DNA of 64,000 nt from Natronospira elongata (GTDB taxonomy: Bacteria > Pseudomonadota > Gammaproteobacteria > Natronospirales > Natronospiraceae), in contig NZ_JAYGII010000014.1 of assembly GCF_034931365.1 (NCBI RefSeq), positions 13,013 to 77,012 of the forward strand, written 5' to 3'. Made by a program: the position numbers and the translations under genes. Shown one piece after another: positions 16,339 through 26,084 of this stretch. The notes under the pieces were generated by a model, which ran no database searches, had not been told where the DNA came from, and saw nothing but the letters and a program-made list of their open reading frames with translations. Every line of letters begins with the position of its first letter. Position 1 is the first letter of the stretch.

Positions 16339-19323
16339 GTGATACGGCAGGGAGTGCATCGGCAATGGCCCGCAATGAGCGTGTTGCTCCTGATTACCTC
16401 GCTGATGGCCGGCCCGGTGACCGCCCTGGATCCCAAGCGCGATGTCGATCAGTACATCCATGAGGTCTGGACCAGCCAGGACGGACTCCCCCAGAACTCC
16501 ATCAACGGCCTCACCCTCGGCCCCCGGGGCTATCTCTGGCTGGCCACCTATGACGGATTGATTCGCTTCGACGGCGAACGCTTCCACCGCCTGGAAGATG
16601 AGCGGCTGCCGGGCCGGCGACTGCGCATCATTGGCGCCCATTCGCATGGATTCTGGGTCAGCGGCGAGCTGCGGGGACTGGTGTTTTTTGACGGCGAGAA
16701 GGCCCACCCCATCGCCAATCACGACAACGAGATGCGATGGCCGCTGTCCGCGGCCATCGGGGACGAGAACCGGGCCTGGATTGCCGCCAACAATGGGCTA
16801 TTCCGACTCCAGGGCGAGTCATTGGAAGCAGTGGAGAACGGTCTGCCCGAGGGCTCGGCGATGATGAGCCTGGCCCGCTTCGGCCCCCGGCAACGGCTTG
16901 CCGTTGCCGGCCTGGACGGGGTGTTTCTGGAGCAGTCTGACGGTCGCTTTCAACCGCTGTCCGTGGGCGAGGCCGCCGGCATGCATGTCTACAGTCTGGT
17001 GGGTGAGAAGGACGGACTCTGGATCGGAGGCGACCGGGGCCTTTTTCATCTCCGTCTGAATGAGGCGGGTGATCAGCGTCTTGAGAGCACCGAGTGGCAC
17101 TGGTCGGACAGGGATGGCTATTCCATCCGTGCCCTGCACCGAGACACTCAGGGCAATCTGTGGGCCGGCATCCAGGGGCTGGGGGTCGGACGGGTGAACG
17201 CCGGCGGCCACCAGCTATTCACCCGTGACGACGGTCTCAGTCACCACAGTATCAGCGCCTTTTTTCAGGATCCGGAAGGCAGTCTCTGGATTGGCACCGA
17301 TGGCGGCGGCCTGAACCGTCTCCGCGACGGATCCGTCATTGCCCATGGCGGCGACGGCAGCCCCCTGGATCATTCCATCCTGCCAATGGTTGCGGACAGC
17401 CGCGGCGATCTGTGGCTCGGCGGCGTCTGCTCCGGGGTTCATCGCTTCCGGGATGGCGAGGTGATCGAGCGCTTCAATGAGAACCATGGGCTGGCCAACA
17501 GCTGCATCTACAGCCTGCTGCTCGACGACCAGAACAGACTCTGGGCAGGCAGCTATGGCGGTGGGGTTTTCCGGCGGGACGGGGAGCAGGATTTCAGGCA
17601 GATCGCCCTGGCCGCGGCGGCAGGGAGCAGCGAGGATCAGGCCGATGACATTGTGGTCACGGCCCTTCACCAGGGTCCTGACGGCAGTATCTGGCTGGGC
17701 AGCAATCAGGGCCTGTTCCGCTACCACGCAGACAATGACCAGTTTCGCCGGCTTGAAGGCAGCGAAACACATTTCATCGTCCAGATCCGTCTTGAGGACG
17801 ACAGACTGTGGCTGGCCACCAACGAAGGCGCCTACCAGGCACCGGTCCCGGATGGCGACGGACCACTTCAGGCAAGCCCCATCAGTGATGATCCACGACT
17901 GCGCGGGGCGCGGGTGCGGGAAATCCATCGGGATGACGCCGGTATCTGGATGGGCACCTATGGGGCCGGCCTGCAGTTCTTCGACGGCGAGGCGTTGCAT
18001 GTCCTGGACCAGCGTCATGGCCTCAAGGAATCGGTGATATCCCGTATCCTTCGCGATGATCGGGAGGGACTGATCATGAGCGGCAACCGGGGTATCTCTC
18101 GTGTCTCGCGCAGTGAACTGTTGGAAGTGATCCGAGGGGAGCGTTCACGCGCCGATGTACAACTGCTGGGAACGCGGGATGGGATGCGGGTGGCAGAAAC
18201 CAATGGCGGCGGTCAGCCCGCCGGACTGCGCGATGCACAAGGGCGTTACTGGTTCCCCACCGTGGATGGCATTGTCCAATTGGGCGGAGAGGAAGACACC
18301 CTCAAGCTGCGACCGCCACCGGTGCATATCGAATCCGTACGGGTTGGCGGGGAGCCGGTCCCTGTCGATGACACGGTCACCATACCCGCTGACCGTCGGG
18401 AGCTGGAGGTCCGGTACACGGGCTTGAGCTTCATCGCACCCGAACGCATGCGATTTCGTTATCGCCTGGGTGAGACCAGCCCCTGGGTGGATGTGGGCAA
18501 TCGCCGCAGCCTCTTGCTGGCTCATCCGCCAGCAGGCGAATACACCCTGGAGATACTTGCCGCCAACGAAGATGGTATCTGGAGTGAGCAGACTGCAAGG
18601 CTGGCTTTGCAAGTCAAGGCACCCTTTCGCGAGACCATCTGGTTTCCTCTGCTGCTGGTCACTGCGGCAATGATCGGCCTCGGCGGGCTTTCCGCCCTGG
18701 GTCTTTACCGAGCCCGCAGTCGCCGCCGTCAGCTGGAACGCCTGGTTGAGGAGAGAACCGCGGCCCTGGAGCAGGCCAATGCCCAACTCAGCACCCAGGC
18801 ATCGCGGGACGGCCTCACCGGGGCCGGCAACCGGCGCCAGCTGCGTGACCGCCTCAAGTCCAACTGGCGAGACTGCGCCGAAAGGGGCCAGCCCCTCAGT
18901 CTGCTGATACTGGATATCGATCATTTCAAGGAATATAACGATGCCCACGGCCATCTCACCGGCGATCACTGTCTGTGCCAGATCGTGGACGCCCTGCAGG
19001 GGCTGCTGCGACCGCAAGACACCCTGGTTCGCTTCGGCGGCGAGGAGTTCGTCATCCTCCTGCCCGGCGTGGACGGAACTGAGGCCACAACGATTGCCGA
19101 ACGCCTGCGGCGGCGGGTAAGTGATCTGGGCATTGCCCATCGCGCCTCACCGGTAGCCCGCTGCGTCACCCTGTCCATTGGTCGGGCGAGCGTGCATCCG
19201 GGTGCCGATGAGCGCTCAAACGAGCTGCTGCGGAAAGCGGACCAGGCCCTCTACCAGGCCAAGGAAAAGGGCCGAAACCGGGTCTGGCCGTCAGCAGTTA
19301 GAGACGATCAAACGCCGACATAA
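16339..19323 (+). CDS. Membrane diguanylate cyclase with periplasmic two-component-regulator propeller
   Basis: A 994-residue sensor that should make cyclic di-GMP. An N-terminal signal segment (about 13-30) precedes a beta-propeller of repeated motifs such as LWLATYDGLIRFDGE, LWIGTDGGGLNRLRDG and IWLGSNQGLFRY up to about 640. A Y_Y_Y domain (about 660-760) and one membrane helix (about 772-794) follow. After a short coiled coil comes a GGDEF domain with catalytic GGEEF at 900-904 and the product-inhibition RxxD (RPQD, 891-894). The enzyme thus looks active and feedback-inhibited. The ligand of the propeller is unknown. GTG 16339 follows AGGGAGCAATAG; ATG 16375 is the alternative. Its 3' end overlaps recG by 16 nt. 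Confidence 0.93.
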   Translation: MIRQGVHRQWPAMSVLLLITSLMAGPVTALDPKRDVDQYIHEVWTSQDGLPQNSINGLTLGPRGYLWLATYDGLIRFDGERFHRLEDERLPGRRLRIIGAHSHGFWVSGELRGLVFFDGEKAHPIANHDNEMRWPLSAAIGDENRAWIAANNGLFRLQGESLEAVENGLPEGSAMMSLARFGPRQRLAVAGLDGVFLEQSDGRFQPLSVGEAAGMHVYSLVGEKDGLWIGGDRGLFHLRLNEAGDQRLESTEWHWSDRDGYSIRALHRDTQGNLWAGIQGLGVGRVNAGGHQLFTRDDGLSHHSISAFFQDPEGSLWIGTDGGGLNRLRDGSVIAHGGDGSPLDHSILPMVADSRGDLWLGGVCSGVHRFRDGEVIERFNENHGLANSCIYSLLLDDQNRLWAGSYGGGVFRRDGEQDFRQIALAAAAGSSEDQADDIVVTALHQGPDGSIWLGSNQGLFRYHADNDQFRRLEGSETHFIVQIRLEDDRLWLATNEGAYQAPVPDGDGPLQASPISDDPRLRGARVREIHRDDAGIWMGTYGAGLQFFDGEALHVLDQRHGLKESVISRILRDDREGLIMSGNRGISRVSRSELLEVIRGERSRADVQLLGTRDGMRVAETNGGGQPAGLRDAQGRYWFPTVDGIVQLGGEEDTLKLRPPPVHIESVRVGGEPVPVDDTVTIPADRRELEVRYTGLSFIAPERMRFRYRLGETSPWVDVGNRRSLLLAHPPAGEYTLEILAANEDGIWSEQTARLALQVKAPFRETIWFPLLLVTAAMIGLGGLSALGLYRARSRRRQLERLVEERTAALEQANAQLSTQASRDGLTGAGNRRQLRDRLKSNWRDCAERGQPLSLLILDIDHFKEYNDAHGHLTGDHCLCQIVDALQGLLRPQDTLVRFGGEEFVILLPGVDGTEATTIAERLRRRVSDLGIAHRASPVARCVTLSIGRASVHPGADERSNELLRKADQALYQAKEKGRNRVWPSAVRDDQTPT

Positions 19324-21404
19324 CGCCCGGCCTCGCCCACCCAGCGAGCCATGAGGGCGTGGGCTGCCTCAGGATGGTCGCGGAGCAAGGGATCAGCGAC
19401 CTCGGCCACCTCAGGAAGCAGGTCCCGGTCGCGCATGAGATCGGCAATGCGCAGTTCGGCGGCACCGGTCTGGCGGGTGCCAAGCACTTCGCCGGGCCCC
19501 CGCAGATCCAGATCGCGGTGCGCCACCTGAAAACCGTCATTGGTCTCGCGCATGATTTCCAGCCGGGCACGGGCAATCTCGTTCAAGGGCGGCCGGTAAA
19601 GCAGGACACAACTGCTGGCCGCGCTCCCCCGGCCCACTCGCCCCCGAAGCTGGTGTAGCTGGGACAGACCCAGGCGCTCGGCATTCTCGATGATCATCAA
19701 GCTGGCGTTGGGAACATTGACGCCCACCTCGATGACCGTGGTCGCCACCAGCAATCGGATTTCGCCGGCCTTGAAGCGCTGCATGACCGATTCCTTGTCC
19801 ACCGCCTTCATGCGACCATGGACCAGACCCACTTCAATCCCCGGCAAGGCTTCACGCAGGGCCAGGGCACTGTCTTCAGCGGCCTGACATTGCAATAGCT
19901 CTGATTCTTCCACCAACGGACAGACCCAGTAGACCTGGCGGCCTTCGGCACAATTATCAGCGACACGCGCCACCACCTCGGCACGGCGGGACTCGGGCAG
20001 GGCCACGGTCTTCACCGGCGTTCGGCCCGGCGGCAACTCATCGATCACCGACACATCCAGGTCGGCGTAGGCGGTCATGGCCAGGGTGCGCGGAATGGGC
20101 GTGGCGGTCATGATCAGCTGGTGGGGCTGACGACCGTCCTGCTCGCCCTTTTCACGCAGGGCGAGGCGTTGATGGACACCGAAGCGATGCTGCTCGTCCA
20201 CCACCGCCAGAGCCAGATCCCGGAAACGGACCTGCGCCTGAAACAGGGCATGGGTACCCACCACCACATCAATCTCGCCGTGGGCCACCGCCTTCAGTGT
20301 CCAGCGCCGCTCGGCAGCGGCCTGTTTGCCGGATAGCCAGCCCACCCGCAGACCCAGGGGTTCCAGCCATTCGCGAAAATTCTGCAAATGCTGTTCGGCC
20401 AGGATTTCGGTGGGCGCCATGACCGCCACCTGACCACCGGCCTCCACCGCCCGAAGCGCGGCGAGGACCGCAATCACGGTCTTGCCCGAGCCCACATCCC
20501 CCTGCACCAGGCGCAGCATGGGCTCTTCCCGGGACAGGTCCTTGAAGACTTCTGCCTGCACTCGCTGCTGGGCCGGGGTCAGGGTGAAATCGAGTGACTC
20601 CAGAAAAGTCGGCACCAGGCGATCATCACCGTGCAGCGCGCGCGCCGGATCCTGACGAAAACGGGCACGGGCCAGACGCAGACTCAGGCGCTGGGCGAGC
20701 AGTTCCTCGAATGCCAGTCGGCGTCGGGCCGGATGCTCGCCCTCGGTCAGGGCCTGCAAGGAAATGGAGGGCGGCGGCCGATGAATGACCCGCAGGGCCT
20801 CACGCAGGTCCATGCGCAGATTGGCCGGGAGCATGCTTTCAGGGAGAAGGTCGCGGAGCAGGGCCGGGTCATTGTCCAGCAAGGCCAGGGCCTGATCGAT
20901 GAGCGCACGCAAACGATTCTGATTCAGCCCCTCGGTGGTGGGATAGACCGGAGTGAGGGCTTCCTCCACCGGGGTATCCGCCGACACCTCCCGATACTCG
21001 GGATGGACCATTTCCAGGCCCCGCCTGCCCCGCCGGGCCTCACCAAAGCAACGCAGTTGCACACCGCGTTTCAGGCGCTCTTGCTGGGCACGGGAGAAAT
21101 GGAAGAACCGCAGCAGCAGACTGCCGCTGCCATCGGCAATGGAAACCAGCAGACTGCGGCGACGGCGATAGACCGTCTCCACATGCTGAACACGGCCCTC
21201 CACCACCACCCGGTCACCCGGGCGGAGACTGCCCATGGGCACGACCCGGGTTCGGTCCTCCCAACGCAGCGGTAGATGAAAGAGCAGATCCCGAACGCCG
21301 TGGATGCCAAGCTTGCCAAGTTTTTCCGCCAGCTTGGGCCCAACGCCCTTGAGCCGGACCAGATCGGAAACCGCGCTATCGGGCTTTGCCTCCGGCTGGC
21401 TCAT
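19308..21404 (-). CDS. recG: ATP-dependent DNA helicase RecG
   Basis: A 698-residue branch-migration helicase that reverses stalled forks and processes Holliday junctions. A wedge/OB region (about 1-160, starting LVRLKGVGPKLAEKLGKLGI) precedes the helicase core. Core motifs are GDVGSGKT (motif I), VVDEQHRFGVHQR (motif II), MTATPIPRTLA (motif III), then ATTVIEVGVNVPNA and QLRGRVGRG (motifs V-VI). ATG 21404 lies 4 nt after the ridA stop; the longer frame covers ridA out of frame. It is the last gene of the gmk-rpoZ-spoT-ridA-recG line, a common gammaproteobacterial order. Confidence 0.97.
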   Translation of the reverse strand: MSQPEAKPDSAVSDLVRLKGVGPKLAEKLGKLGIHGVRDLLFHLPLRWEDRTRVVPMGSLRPGDRVVVEGRVQHVETVYRRRRSLLVSIADGSGSLLLRFFHFSRAQQERLKRGVQLRCFGEARRGRRGLEMVHPEYREVSADTPVEEALTPVYPTTEGLNQNRLRALIDQALALLDNDPALLRDLLPESMLPANLRMDLREALRVIHRPPPSISLQALTEGEHPARRRLAFEELLAQRLSLRLARARFRQDPARALHGDDRLVPTFLESLDFTLTPAQQRVQAEVFKDLSREEPMLRLVQGDVGSGKTVIAVLAALRAVEAGGQVAVMAPTEILAEQHLQNFREWLEPLGLRVGWLSGKQAAAERRWTLKAVAHGEIDVVVGTHALFQAQVRFRDLALAVVDEQHRFGVHQRLALREKGEQDGRQPHQLIMTATPIPRTLAMTAYADLDVSVIDELPPGRTPVKTVALPESRRAEVVARVADNCAEGRQVYWVCPLVEESELLQCQAAEDSALALREALPGIEVGLVHGRMKAVDKESVMQRFKAGEIRLLVATTVIEVGVNVPNASLMIIENAERLGLSQLHQLRGRVGRGSAASSCVLLYRPPLNEIARARLEIMRETNDGFQVAHRDLDLRGPGEVLGTRQTGAAELRIADLMRDRDLLPEVAEVADPLLRDHPEAAHALMARWVGEAGRYVGV

Positions 21405-21408
21405 GAGT

Positions 21409-21795
21409 TCAGCGCTGCAACACCAGCACGCCATCCATCTCCACCTCCGCCCCCTTGGGTAGCTGGGCCACACCGAGGGCGGCGCGGGCGGGGTAGGGCT
21501 GCTGAAAATATTCCTGCATGATCTCGTTGACGGTGCCGAAATGGGACAGGTCGACGAGATAAATCTGCAGCTTGGCCACATCGGCAAGGCTGCCACCGGC
21601 CGCTTCGCAGACCGCAGAAAGATTATCGAACACCCGCCGGACCTGTGCCTCGATATCGCCCTCGATCAGACTGCCGGTGGCCGGGTCCAGGGGAATCTGC
21701 CCGGAGAGATAGACCGTTTCACCAACCCGGATGGCCTGAGAATAAGGTCCGATGGCTTCCGGCGCCTTGTCCGAATGAATCACCTCACGCGACAT
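21409..21795 (-). CDS. ridA: RidA family enamine/imine deaminase
   Basis: A 128-residue protein of the YjgF/RidA family, which hydrolyses reactive 2-aminoacrylate formed by PLP enzymes. GPYSQAIRVGETVYLSGQIP and PARAALGVAQLPKGAEVEMD are signature segments; the arginine of PARAA is the catalytic one. It is usually a trimer with the active site between subunits. It lies between spoT and recG, where many relatives keep the same gene or trmH. ATG 21795 follows the repeat-bearing 141-bp gap after spoT. Confidence 0.95.
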   Translation of the reverse strand: MSREVIHSDKAPEAIGPYSQAIRVGETVYLSGQIPLDPATGSLIEGDIEAQVRRVFDNLSAVCEAAGGSLADVAKLQIYLVDLSHFGTVNEIMQEYFQQPYPARAALGVAQLPKGAEVEMDGVLVLQR

Positions 21796-21881
21796 GGGGA
21801 CTCCGTTTTTTCAGCAAATGGGGAAGTCTCAAGTTTCGGTGCTGGCAGGACGGACTGCAAGGGGAAGGGGAATTCTGGGTG

Positions 21882-21941
21882 CTGAGTTCTGAGTACTGAG
21901 TTCTGAGTGCCTGGCTCGTAGCTCGCAGCTCGTAGCTCACG
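21882..21941. repeat. Two back-to-back 14-bp tandem duplications at the spoT stop
   Basis: CTGAGTTCTGAGTA/G stands twice in tandem at 21882-21909. After four bases, GCTCGTAGCTCGCA / GCTCGTAGCTCACG stands twice at 21914-21941. The last unit covers the spoT stop codon (21937-21939). The wording is low-complexity and the block separates spoT from ridA. Confidence 0.7.
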
Positions 21942-24102
21942 CATGCGTGCGAACGATGCGCAGGACCTCGGGCATGGCGCGGATGGAGCGCATGATGGTG
22001 GCCAGGTGCTTGCGGTCACGAACGTTGAACACGAAATGCAGGGTCGTATGAGCGCCATCGCGCTCCTGAACGTCCACATGCTCGATATTGGAGCCTTCTT
22101 CCGACATGGTGGCGGCAACCGAGGCCAGAACGCCGCGCTTGTTCTCCACGTCCACTTTCACATCCACGGAGAAGTCCCGCGCCAGTCCCTTCTCCCACTG
22201 GATCTCGACCCACTTGTCGGGATCGTTGCTGTATTCATTGAGGTTGGTGCAATCATCCCGATGCACCACGATGCCACGGCCCTGACTGAGATAGCCGACG
22301 ATGGGGTCACCGGGAATGGGATAGCAACAGCGGGCCAGTGTCACCACCATGCCCTCGGTACCGCTGATGGTCAGGGGGCCACTGCTGCCCGCCGGCGCTT
22401 CACCCAGTTCTTCGTCCGGGAGCAGTCGACGGGCGACGATGGGCCCGACCCGCTGGCCCAGGCCGATTTGCTCATAGAGCTCTTCGGCATCTTCCATGTG
22501 AAACTCTTTCAGCAAGGCATTGAAGCGGGAACGGGGGATCTGGCGCAACTTGAAGCCCAGTTCGCCCAGGGCCCGCTCAAGCAGACGCCGTCCCATCTCC
22601 ACCGCTTCTTCCTGATGGACATTTTTCAAGTAATGACGGATGGCGGCCCGCGCCTTGGCGCTCACCACAAAGTTGAGCCAGGCCGGATTGGGTCGGGCAT
22701 TCTCGGCGGTAATGATCTCCACGGTCTGACCATTCACCAGCCGGGTCCGCAGCGGTGCCAGACGGCGGTTGATCTTGACAGCCACACAGGCATTACCCAC
22801 ATCGGTATGCACGGCATAGGCGAAGTCCACTGCCGTGGCACCCCGCGGCAGACGCCGGATATCACCCCGGGGCGTGAACACATAGACCTCGTCGGGGAAC
22901 AGGTCGACCTTGACGTTTTCCAGAAACTCCATGGAGTTGCCGGAACCCTTCTGCATTTCCAGCACGCCCTTGAGCCACTCCCGGGCCCGGATTTCCTCCG
23001 GCGCGGAAAGCCCCTCCTTGTCGGCCCCCTTGTAGAGCCAGTGAGCGGCAATCCCGGATTCGGCAATGCGATCCATCTCATGGGTGCGGATCTGAACCTC
23101 GATGGGCACACCGTGAGGACCGAACAGCGTGGTGTGAAGGGACTGATAACCGTTGGCCTTGGGGATGGCGATATAGTCCTTGAAGCGCCCCGGCACCGGC
23201 TTGTAGACGTTGTGGACAATACCGAGCACCCGATAACAGGTATCCACCTTGTCCACCGTTACCCGAAAGCCGTAGACATCCAGCACATCCGTCAATGACA
23301 GACGCTTCTTCCGCATCTTTTGATAGATGCTGTAGATATGCTTCTCGCGGCTTCCCACCTCGGCGGAAATATTCTCGGCAACCAGGGCCTCGCCAAAAGC
23401 GCGATTGATGCGTCGGAAGATTTCTTTCTGGTTTCCCCGCACCCGCCGCAGATGTCGGCTGATGACACGGTAGCGGGTGGGATGAAAGGATTTGAAACCC
23501 AGATCTTCCAGTTCCAGGCGGATGGCATTGATGCCCAGTCGCCCGGCAATGGGGGCATAGATTTCCAGCGTTTCCCGGGCGATGCGGCGACGCTTGGCCG
23601 GCGGCATGACGCCCAGGGTGCGCATGTTGTGGAGGCGGTCGGCCAGCTTGACCAGAATGACGCGGATATCCTCCACCATGGCCAGGAGCATCTTGCGGAA
23701 ATTCTCCGCCTGCGCCTCGGCCTTGGAGCGGAAACGGATCTGGGTCAGTTTGCTGACCCCATCCACCAACTGGGCCACGTCCTCACCGAATCGCTCGGCG
23801 ATTTCTTCCTTGGCGGTGGGGGTATCCTCGATGACGTCGTGGAGAATGGCGGCGATCAGGGTCTTATAGTCCATCCGCAGTTCGGACAGAATCCCCGCCA
23901 CCGCCACCGGATGGGAGATATAAGGCTCGCCGGTCAGGCGCCGCTGCCCCTCATGGGCCTCGGCACCGAACTGGAAGGCCTGCTCCACCGTTTCCACCTG
24001 ATCCTCGGGCAGATAGCTTCGCAGGCGGCCCAGCAGATCGTCGATGCCCACCGCCCGCCGAGCCCGGCGACTCGAGACATATTTGGCGGCGGCATCACTC
24101 AT
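21937..24102 (-). CDS. spoT: Bifunctional (p)ppGpp synthetase/hydrolase SpoT
   Basis: A 721-residue RelA/SpoT-family enzyme controlling the stringent response. The N-terminal HD hydrolase domain has HDVIEDT (about 80-86). The synthetase domain contains GRFKDYIAIPKANGYQSLHT, where RFKD is the RxKD form found in bifunctional enzymes rather than the ExDD of RelA. TGS (about 390-450) and a C-terminal ACT domain (about 645-720) follow. I place the start at ATG 24102, with AGGAG upstream; the longer frame runs into rpoZ. It lies downstream of rpoZ as in E. coli. Confidence 0.97.
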   Translation of the reverse strand: MSDAAAKYVSSRRARRAVGIDDLLGRLRSYLPEDQVETVEQAFQFGAEAHEGQRRLTGEPYISHPVAVAGILSELRMDYKTLIAAILHDVIEDTPTAKEEIAERFGEDVAQLVDGVSKLTQIRFRSKAEAQAENFRKMLLAMVEDIRVILVKLADRLHNMRTLGVMPPAKRRRIARETLEIYAPIAGRLGINAIRLELEDLGFKSFHPTRYRVISRHLRRVRGNQKEIFRRINRAFGEALVAENISAEVGSREKHIYSIYQKMRKKRLSLTDVLDVYGFRVTVDKVDTCYRVLGIVHNVYKPVPGRFKDYIAIPKANGYQSLHTTLFGPHGVPIEVQIRTHEMDRIAESGIAAHWLYKGADKEGLSAPEEIRAREWLKGVLEMQKGSGNSMEFLENVKVDLFPDEVYVFTPRGDIRRLPRGATAVDFAYAVHTDVGNACVAVKINRRLAPLRTRLVNGQTVEIITAENARPNPAWLNFVVSAKARAAIRHYLKNVHQEEAVEMGRRLLERALGELGFKLRQIPRSRFNALLKEFHMEDAEELYEQIGLGQRVGPIVARRLLPDEELGEAPAGSSGPLTISGTEGMVVTLARCCYPIPGDPIVGYLSQGRGIVVHRDDCTNLNEYSNDPDKWVEIQWEKGLARDFSVDVKVDVENKRGVLASVAATMSEEGSNIEHVDVQERDGAHTTLHFVFNVRDRKHLATIMRSIRAMPEVLRIVRTHA

Positions 24103-24127
24103 TCCGGCACTCCTGTCGGCAGATGGA

Positions 24128-24430
24128 TCAGTGACTGGCGTCCTGGTCCCCCTGCTTGGCTGCCGCCTCACTGGCTTCCTCGGCGGCTGCGGCGGCTTCG
24201 GCGGCCATGGCCTCACTGGCCTCGCGGGCTTCCTGCTCTTCCAGCATTTCCCGATCCACCAGGCCGTCGGCAATCTCGCGCAGGGCGACTACCGTGGGCT
24301 TGTCATTTTCCAACGGCAACAGGGCATCGGCGCCCCGCTCCAGCTGACGGGCACGCTTGGTGGCCAGCAGCACCAGTTCGAATTGGTTGCTGCACTTCTC
24401 AATACAATCTTCAATGGTTACTCGAGCCAT
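24128..24430 (-). CDS. rpoZ: RNA polymerase omega subunit
   Basis: A 100-residue omega subunit that helps assemble RNA polymerase and, in proteobacteria, contributes to a ppGpp site. MARVTIEDCIEKCSNQFELV and the RARQLERGAD segment are diagnostic. The C-terminal third is an Ala/Glu-rich tail (about 68-100) that is variable in the family. It sits 25 nt before spoT and 150 nt after gmk. Confidence 0.97.
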   Translation of the reverse strand: MARVTIEDCIEKCSNQFELVLLATKRARQLERGADALLPLENDKPTVVALREIADGLVDREMLEEQEAREASEAMAAEAAAAAEEASEAAAKQGDQDASH

Positions 24431-24582
24431 GTCGTCCTCTTCTCTCGGCTGATTGTCAGAGCCCTCAGGTCAATCCAAGCATCCATGATGCTAAGACTCT
24501 GTGTCTACACTAAAAGTTTAGGGCAGTCCCGGATGAAACCAAGTCTGCCGCGACAGATGGGCGGCGCGGCGGCCGCCCGGAT
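24431..24582 (-). promoter_or_regulatory. gmk-rpoZ spacer with GC hairpin
   Basis: Just after the gmk stop lies a GGGCGGC...GCCGCCC hairpin (minus strand, about 24550-24575) without a T run. Further on is an AT-richer stretch (ACTTTTAGTG) that may carry a promoter for rpoZ-spoT. I cannot fix the boxes with confidence. Confidence 0.3.
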
Positions 24583-25209
24583 TCAGGCTGGCGTGTCCGC
24601 CAGCAGGCGGTCGGCCAGCGACCGCACGGCCTCACGATCCGCCTCCAGACCCTCCCCACGGCCATGAATCAGGCCGCGCAGGTCTTGCAGGGCACGATCA
24701 AAATCATCGTTGATGATCGCATAATCGAAATTCGACCATTGCAATAATTCGGCATGAGCCTCGCGCAGACGCCGTTCGATAACCGCATCGCTGTCAGTCC
24801 CGCGTCCCCGCAGCCGACTTTCCAGCTCTTCGCGGGACGGCGGCAGGATAAAAATGCTACGAGCTTCGGGCATCATGCGCCGGACCTGCTCCGCACCCTG
24901 CCAGTCGATCTCCAGCAGGACGCTGCAACCACTCTCCAGCTCACGCTCCACCTGGGCGCGGGCGGTGCCATAGCGATTGCCGAAGACCTGGGCATGCTCC
25001 AGAAATTCACCGCCCTCGATCATCTCCCGGAATCGGGCCTCGTCAACAAAGCAGTAGTCCTCACCATCCACTTCCCCTTCCCGCGGCGGGCGGGTGGTGT
25101 AGGAAATGGAAAAACGCAGCCCGGCTTCGCGGTCCATCAGCGCCCGCACCAAGGAGGTCTTGCCCGCCCCCGAGGGGGCGCTCACTACCCAGAGATTGCC
25201 CCTAGCCAT
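24583..25209 (-). CDS. gmk: Guanylate kinase
   Basis: A 208-residue enzyme phosphorylating GMP to GDP with ATP. The P-loop SAPSGAGKTSL (about 10-20) is followed by SYTTRPPREGEVDGEDYCFV, which binds GMP. Length matches E. coli Gmk. The start is ATG 25209, giving MARGNLWVVSAPSGAGK, in register with known Gmk proteins. An upstream GTG at 25221 would overlap the yicC stop by 4 nt and add four residues. Confidence 0.96.
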   Translation of the reverse strand: MARGNLWVVSAPSGAGKTSLVRALMDREAGLRFSISYTTRPPREGEVDGEDYCFVDEARFREMIEGGEFLEHAQVFGNRYGTARAQVERELESGCSVLLEIDWQGAEQVRRMMPEARSIFILPPSREELESRLRGRGTDSDAVIERRLREAHAELLQWSNFDYAIINDDFDRALQDLRGLIHGRGEGLEADREAVRSLADRLLADTPA

Positions 25210-25217
25210 GCCCGCGT

Positions 25218-26084
25218 TCACTCCACATTCTGAATTTGCTCACGCATCTGCTCGATGGCGACCTTCATCTCCACCGCTGCCGCCGTGGCTTCGCTATCCT
25301 GACTCTTGGAGGCCAGGGTGTTGGCCTCCCGGTTGAATTCCTGCATCAGAAAGTCCAGACGCCGGCCCACCGGCTCGCTGCGTTGCATGGCCTCGCGCAA
25401 CTCGGCCACGTGACTGCCAAGCCGATCCAGCTCTTCGTCCACGTCCAGTTTCTGCGCCACCAGTGCCAGCTCCTGTTCCAGTCGCTGCTCATCGGCCTCG
25501 ATGTCCAGGGTCTCCAGGCGGCGACGGTAGCGTTCCCGCAGCCCGGCCAGCACCGCCGGCACCCGTTCACGCGCCCGATCCACCTGGGCCTCCACCACCT
25601 GACAGCGGCTTTCCAGCATCTCGGCGGTGCGAGCGCCTTCCCGGGCGCGGTAGGCCTTGAGCTCCTCCAGGGCGGCGGCAAGGCCCGTCTGGGCATCACG
25701 GCTCAAGCCCTCGGGATCCGGGCTCGGCCGTCGTACCAGGCCCGGCCACTTGAGCAATTCCCCCAGACTGGGGGGGCGGGCCGTTGGCAGGCGCTCGGCC
25801 ATGGCCGCCACCGCCCGGGTCAGATCGTCCGCAACCGCCGTATCCAGCTCCAGACCGGCAGTCTCGGCTTCACCCGTCTCCAGGCGCAAGACCGCATCCA
25901 GCTTGCCACGGGCAAGGGCCGCTTCCACTTGCTTGCGGAACTCCCCCTCCGCAGCCCGTAGCGCCTCCGGCAGGCGAAAGCTGGTTTCCAGGTAGCGATG
26001 ATTGACGCTGCGCAGCTCCCATACCAGCAAACCCGCGTCACTGCGGGTTTCGCTGCGCGCAAAACCGGTCATACTGTTGAGCAT
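25218..26084 (-). CDS. yicC: YicC family endoribonuclease
   Basis: A 288-residue protein beginning MLNSMTGFARSE, the hallmark of YicC, with the C-terminal DFLMQEFNREANTLASKS also diagnostic. E. coli YicC is an endoribonuclease implicated in small-RNA turnover. ATG 26084 follows AGGGGGCC; the longer frame adds 37 unconserved residues. It is directly upstream of gmk (8-nt gap) and is divergent from the PP2C gene. Confidence 0.93.
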   Translation of the reverse strand: MLNSMTGFARSETRSDAGLLVWELRSVNHRYLETSFRLPEALRAAEGEFRKQVEAALARGKLDAVLRLETGEAETAGLELDTAVADDLTRAVAAMAERLPTARPPSLGELLKWPGLVRRPSPDPEGLSRDAQTGLAAALEELKAYRAREGARTAEMLESRCQVVEAQVDRARERVPAVLAGLRERYRRRLETLDIEADEQRLEQELALVAQKLDVDEELDRLGSHVAELREAMQRSEPVGRRLDFLMQEFNREANTLASKSQDSEATAAAVEMKVAIEQMREQIQNVE

